This document shows positions 7,155-9,641 of a DNA stretch of 9,641 bases, one piece after another. This DNA is from Terriglobia bacterium (GTDB taxonomy: Bacteria; Acidobacteriota; Terriglobia; UBA7540), in assembly GCA_020072905.1 (NCBI GenBank), contig JAIQGB010000133.1, positions 1-9,641 on the forward strand. The letters are read 5' to 3'. The position numbers were made by a program, and so were the translations under genes. Under the pieces are notes generated by a model. It ran no database searches, was not told the origin of the DNA, and saw nothing but the letters and a program-made list of their open reading frames with translations. The first letter of the stretch is position 1. Every line of letters begins with the position of its first letter.

Positions 7155-8389
7155 CAGCTCGCCGCGGCGGCTCGGTTCATCACGCGGTCTACAATCGTCT
7201 TGAATTCGTCTTCGGTGAGCAAGTCTTTCTTTTCGAAAGATTTCTCCTTGGTTAGCCGAAGCATTTCCATCATCTGCTCTTCGCTGGCATCGACGCTGAG
7301 CTTCTCGCACCATTCCTGCATGGACGGCATACCGCTGTTCTTGCCGAGCACGATGCCCACCGGCTTCTGGCCGACCAGGTCCGCCGCAAACGGCACATAT
7401 TCGAGTGGATGATGTTCGCGCGCTTTACGGAAGAAACCGGCAACGATTCCCGACTCGATCTGGTAGACCATGTCGCCGACGATGGGCCGGTTGCCGGGGA
7501 TGGTGACTTTGGCTTTCTCCAGGATGAAACGGGAGACATCACAGAACATCTCGGTCTTGATCCCAAGGTCGATTCCATATTGGCACTTCAGAGCCAGGAC
7601 GGTGTCCTCGAGCGGGACGTTGCCGGCGCGTTCTCCCAGCCCGGTCATGGTCACCTGGGCGACGGAAGCTCCCGCGGCGAGCGCGGAAATCGTGTTCGCC
7701 ACACCCAGGCTGAAGTCCATGTGGCAGTGGATCTCCACGGGCTTCTTCAAGCGCTTCACGACCTTCTTCACCACGTGATAGATCGCTTCCGGCGTGCAGC
7801 CGCCGAAGCTGTCGGCGATCGTGTAGGCGTCCATGTGGCCTTCGCTGGCCACGGTCTCGGCGATCTCGAGCAGCCGCTCGATCTCGGTGCGCGTCGAGTC
7901 GATGGTGAAGAAGACGGTGTAGAGGCCCGCTTCTTTCGCGGCCAGCGTGGCCTCAATTGAGGACTTCATCGCGCGGTCCACCGTCCAGCCGTAAGCGTTT
8001 TTGATGATGTGGTCGCTCGAAGGGATCTCGACGATCACGCCTTTCACGCCGCATTCCTTCGCGGCCTGGATGTCCTGGATCAGGCAACGCGAGAAGGAGA
8101 AGATCTCCGCCTTCAATCCCAAGTTGGCGATTTCGCAGATCGCGGCACGGTCCTGGGGCGAGACAGCGGGCATTCCGGCCTCGATGCGATGCACCCCCAT
8201 GGCGTCGAGCTTCTTGGCGATCTCCACCTTCTCCTCGGGGCGAAAGACCACCGAGGTCTGCTGCTCGCCATCCCGCAGCGTGACATCGTGAATCTTGATT
8301 TTCTTGGGGAACTTGAAGTTCTTGGTCACCTCGGGCAGATAGCACCAGGGGCTTACGAACCACTTCTTGGTTTTCCAGGGATGTTGCAT
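7154..8389 (-). CDS. DRE-TIM metallolyase (homocitrate/isopropylmalate synthase-like, HMGL domain)
   Basis: Divalent-metal TIM-barrel enzyme of the HMGL-like family, whose members make or break C-C bonds next to a 2-keto acid or CoA thioester; 411 aa. The barrel spans about 31-290: D-V-T-L-R-D-G-E-Q-Q (35-44, with the metal/substrate residues Arg39 and Asp40), E-I-H-C-H-M-D (metal ligands His221 and His223), and G-L-G-E-R-A-G-N (250-257, with Asn257). The last motif is typical of homocitrate and isopropylmalate synthases rather than HMG-CoA lyases. A C-terminal extension (about 295-411) resembles the synthase subdomain. However, where synthases have (A/S)-G-I-H this protein has S-G-I-V (313-316), and G-K-H-S-G appears as G-K-N-S-G (349-353). 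The N-terminus has a K-W-F-V-S-P-W-C-Y segment (9-17). The start at 8389 is supported by GGAGG 5 nt upstream; the frame is open to 8482, but that part is Arg-rich and unlike the family. It is the first gene of the four-gene set. The reaction is not known; Claisen condensation or retro-Claisen cleavage are both possible. Confidence 0.88.
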   Translation of the reverse strand: MQHPWKTKKWFVSPWCYLPEVTKNFKFPKKIKIHDVTLRDGEQQTSVVFRPEEKVEIAKKLDAMGVHRIEAGMPAVSPQDRAAICEIANLGLKAEIFSFSRCLIQDIQAAKECGVKGVIVEIPSSDHIIKNAYGWTVDRAMKSSIEATLAAKEAGLYTVFFTIDSTRTEIERLLEIAETVASEGHMDAYTIADSFGGCTPEAIYHVVKKVVKRLKKPVEIHCHMDFSLGVANTISALAAGASVAQVTMTGLGERAGNVPLEDTVLALKCQYGIDLGIKTEMFCDVSRFILEKAKVTIPGNRPIVGDMVYQIESGIVAGFFRKAREHHPLEYVPFAADLVGQKPVGIVLGKNSGMPSMQEWCEKLSVDASEEQMMEMLRLTKEKSFEKKDLLTEDEFKTIVDRVMNRAAAAS

Positions 8390-8394
8390 TGCGG

Positions 8395-8399
8395 CCTCC
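8395..8399 (-). promoter_or_regulatory. Shine-Dalgarno site of the DRE-TIM enzyme gene
   Basis: On the minus strand this reads GGAGG, 5 nt before the ATG at 8389. It favours this start over the upstream ATG at 8482, which would add 31 residues unlike the family. Confidence 0.75.
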
Positions 8400-8570
8400 G
8401 CGTGGCCTCGCGAAAACGTCCGCCGTGCGCCCGGCTCTGGGCCATGGCCTTCAGCCGCCCTGCGCCGGTGGGCAGATTTCAAGCTGGGCCAGATTTGAAC
8501 GCGATAGTTTACAGCAGAGCCGCGATTGCCGCCAGTGCCGGGGATCAGCCCGGGAGCCGCTCACGGCCTG
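8400..8570 (-). promoter_or_regulatory. Upstream region of the four-gene operon (no clear promoter)
   Basis: Gap between the rhamnosidase stop and the first operon gene. It holds a GC hairpin (CCGGG at 8538-8542, CCCGG at 8549-8553, 6-nt loop) 17 nt past the rhamnosidase stop without a U-tract. It also has a direct repeat CAGATTT at 8473-8479 and 8490-8496. On the minus strand TAAACT (8511-8506) is a possible -10 box, but the matching -35 position is poor. An operon promoter here is likely from the layout but not demonstrated by a consensus. Confidence 0.3.
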
Positions 8571-9641
8571 TCACTTCTCCTCCAGCTTGAAGGAGTAGCG
8601 ACCGGACCCCACGTCGAGGACGATGCCGCCGTCCTTCGCCTGGCTGGCGCCGGTGATGCCGGGCGCGCCCGGCACGAACTTGCCATTCTCCCAAATCACG
8701 CGGTCACCCTCACGAACCACCACTTCCGTCATTTCCTCTTCTTTGGGAACCACCACGGTTGCCGCGCTGTTTACGGGAATCACGACATCCAAGGTGATCG
8801 AGCCGGGCGAGTGCGTCCAAGCGGACGAGACGGTCCCGCGCACGGTTTCGACCGTGGCGCTCGCCCAGGTGAGATCACGAACGATCCGCGGCACAACACG
8901 AATGCGCTCGTAGCCCGGCGTCTCCGGATTGATCCCTCCCAGCGCCTGGTAGAACCACGCGCCCACGCTGCCGAACATCGGGTGGTTGTGGGAGTTCATC
9001 GAGGGCCCGGTCCTTTTCTCCCAAAGTTCCCACAGCGTTGTTGCGCCGTTGGCGATCATGTAACCCCAGCTCGGATAAGTGGTCTGCGCGGCGAGGTCGT
9101 AAGCCAGATCTGCCTGTCCGTCCCGGGTGAGGAGCGGAAGCAGGGACTTGACGCCGATAAACCCCGTCGTCACGTGCGAGTCGTGGGTGTAGACGATGTC
9201 GTTGAACAGATTCCCGCTCACGGCTCCTTGAGCCTCTTCAGGCACCAAGTCGAGATAGAGGGCCAGGGTGTTGGCGGTTTGCGTGCCGTTGGCGTAGACG
9301 CCGCGTTTGGTGTCATAGAACTCGCGGTTGAACGCCACCTTGATCTGCTCGCCCAGTTGCTGATAGCTCGCGGCGTCGGCAGATCGGCCAAGGAGCGCCG
9401 CGATCTTCGCGAGAATCTCGACGTCATAGTAGTAATACGCGTCGGAGACCAGCGCGCCCGGCGTGTGCTCGATTGCCACCCAGTCGCCGTAGTAGGAGTA
9501 GCGGAGAACACTGTCGGGGGCCTTCGAGCGCAGAAACTCGACGTATTTCTTCAGTCCGTCGTAGTTCTCTTCGAGGGCGCGGCGGTGGCCGTACTGCTCG
9601 TACATGTACCAACAGATGAGGGGATAGGCCGTGCCCCAAGC
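8571..9641 (-). CDS. Alpha-L-rhamnosidase (GH78), C-terminal part
   Basis: Inverting glycosidase that releases terminal alpha-L-rhamnose from plant glycosides and polysaccharides. Only the last 356 residues are visible; the frame runs off the window edge at 9641, so the start, any signal peptide and the upstream catalytic acidic cluster are missing. Visible residues 1-235 belong to the (alpha/alpha)6 barrel: A-W-G-T-A-Y-P-L-I-C-W-Y at the edge, Y-G-D-W (51-54), Y-Y-Y-Y-D-V-E-I-L (69-77), Q-T-A-N-T-L-A-L-Y (121-129), H-V-T-T-G-F-I-G (156-163) and the hallmark P-S-W-G-Y-M-I-A-N-G-A-T-T-L-W-E-L-W-E (190-208). A Glu in that last motif probably matches the catalytic Glu of characterised enzymes. 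N-S-H-N-H-P-M-F-G-S-V (216-226) follows. Residues about 240-356 are the C-terminal beta-sandwich, ending L-E-E-K. Same strand as the four-gene set and 181 bp upstream of it, so it may be expressed separately or by read-through. Confidence 0.92.
   Translation of the reverse strand, partial: AWGTAYPLICWYMYEQYGHRRALEENYDGLKKYVEFLRSKAPDSVLRYSYYGDWVAIEHTPGALVSDAYYYYDVEILAKIAALLGRSADAASYQQLGEQIKVAFNREFYDTKRGVYANGTQTANTLALYLDLVPEEAQGAVSGNLFNDIVYTHDSHVTTGFIGVKSLLPLLTRDGQADLAYDLAAQTTYPSWGYMIANGATTLWELWEKRTGPSMNSHNHPMFGSVGAWFYQALGGINPETPGYERIRVVPRIVRDLTWASATVETVRGTVSSAWTHSPGSITLDVVIPVNSAATVVVPKEEEMTEVVVREGDRVIWENGKFVPGAPGITGASQAKDGGIVLDVGSGRYSFKLEEK

Noticed and set aside
7155..7313. N-terminal extension of the phosphotransacylase frame to 7313
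   Set aside because: The 53 extra residues are the shadow of the C-terminal coding part of the DRE-TIM gene.
5554..7412. Long plus-strand frames opposite the kinase and phosphotransacylase genes (5554-6333 and 6144-7412)
   Set aside because: Their compositions mirror the antisense of the real genes, and the minus-strand frames carry full family motifs.
8538..8553. GC hairpin after the rhamnosidase stop as an intrinsic terminator
   Set aside because: The stem is only 5 bp and lacks a U-tract. It is mentioned in the upstream-region entry but not called.
1..9641. tRNA, rRNA, CRISPR array, insertion sequence, prophage or toxin-antitoxin genes
   Set aside because: I looked for regularly spaced repeats, terminal inverted repeats, transposase motifs and tRNA-like folds in the gaps and saw none; coding sequence fills nearly all of the window.

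Overview
The window is a gene-dense stretch of a G+C-rich bacterial chromosome. No RNA gene, mobile element or CRISPR array is visible. The likely source is a soil or sediment bacterium of the Acidobacteriota / Planctomycetota type. This is inferred from the subfamily features of the acyl kinase, the plant-glycan glycosidase and the decayed G-rich and CTGTCAA-type intergenic motifs. It is not proven by any marker gene.

Left part (1-3825, plus strand): the 3' end of a periplasmic adaptor (membrane fusion protein) is followed after 6 nt by a complete RND-family inner-membrane pump of 1045 aa. Together they make two of the three parts of a proton-driven efflux pump. The outer-membrane channel is not in the window.

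Middle part (8389 down to 3863, minus strand, convergent with the pump): four metabolic genes read in the same direction. In transcription order they are a homocitrate / isopropylmalate synthase-like DRE-TIM enzyme, a phosphate acetyl/butyryltransferase, an acetate/propionate-family kinase, and a fumarylacetoacetate hydrolase (FAH)-family enzyme. The first two overlap by one base (TGATG). The kinase starts at TTG behind a strong Shine-Dalgarno site. The transferase and kinase pair turns an acyl-CoA into an acid plus ATP. The DRE-TIM and FAH enzymes are C-C bond enzymes that could supply or handle that acyl-CoA. The DRE-TIM enzyme lacks the catalytic histidine of known synthases, and the kinase differs from textbook acetate kinase at several active-site positions. 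I read this set as a poorly described catabolic, substrate-level phosphorylation module, and it is the best candidate here for something new.

Right part (9641 down to 8571, minus strand): the C-terminal 356 residues of a GH78 alpha-L-rhamnosidase, cut by the window edge. It ends 181 bp upstream of the four-gene set on the same strand. That gap holds the Shine-Dalgarno site of the first operon gene, a short direct repeat and a small GC hairpin, but no clear promoter. The closeness of a rhamnosidase and a FAH-family gene raises the possibility of a link to deoxysugar breakdown. This is inference only.
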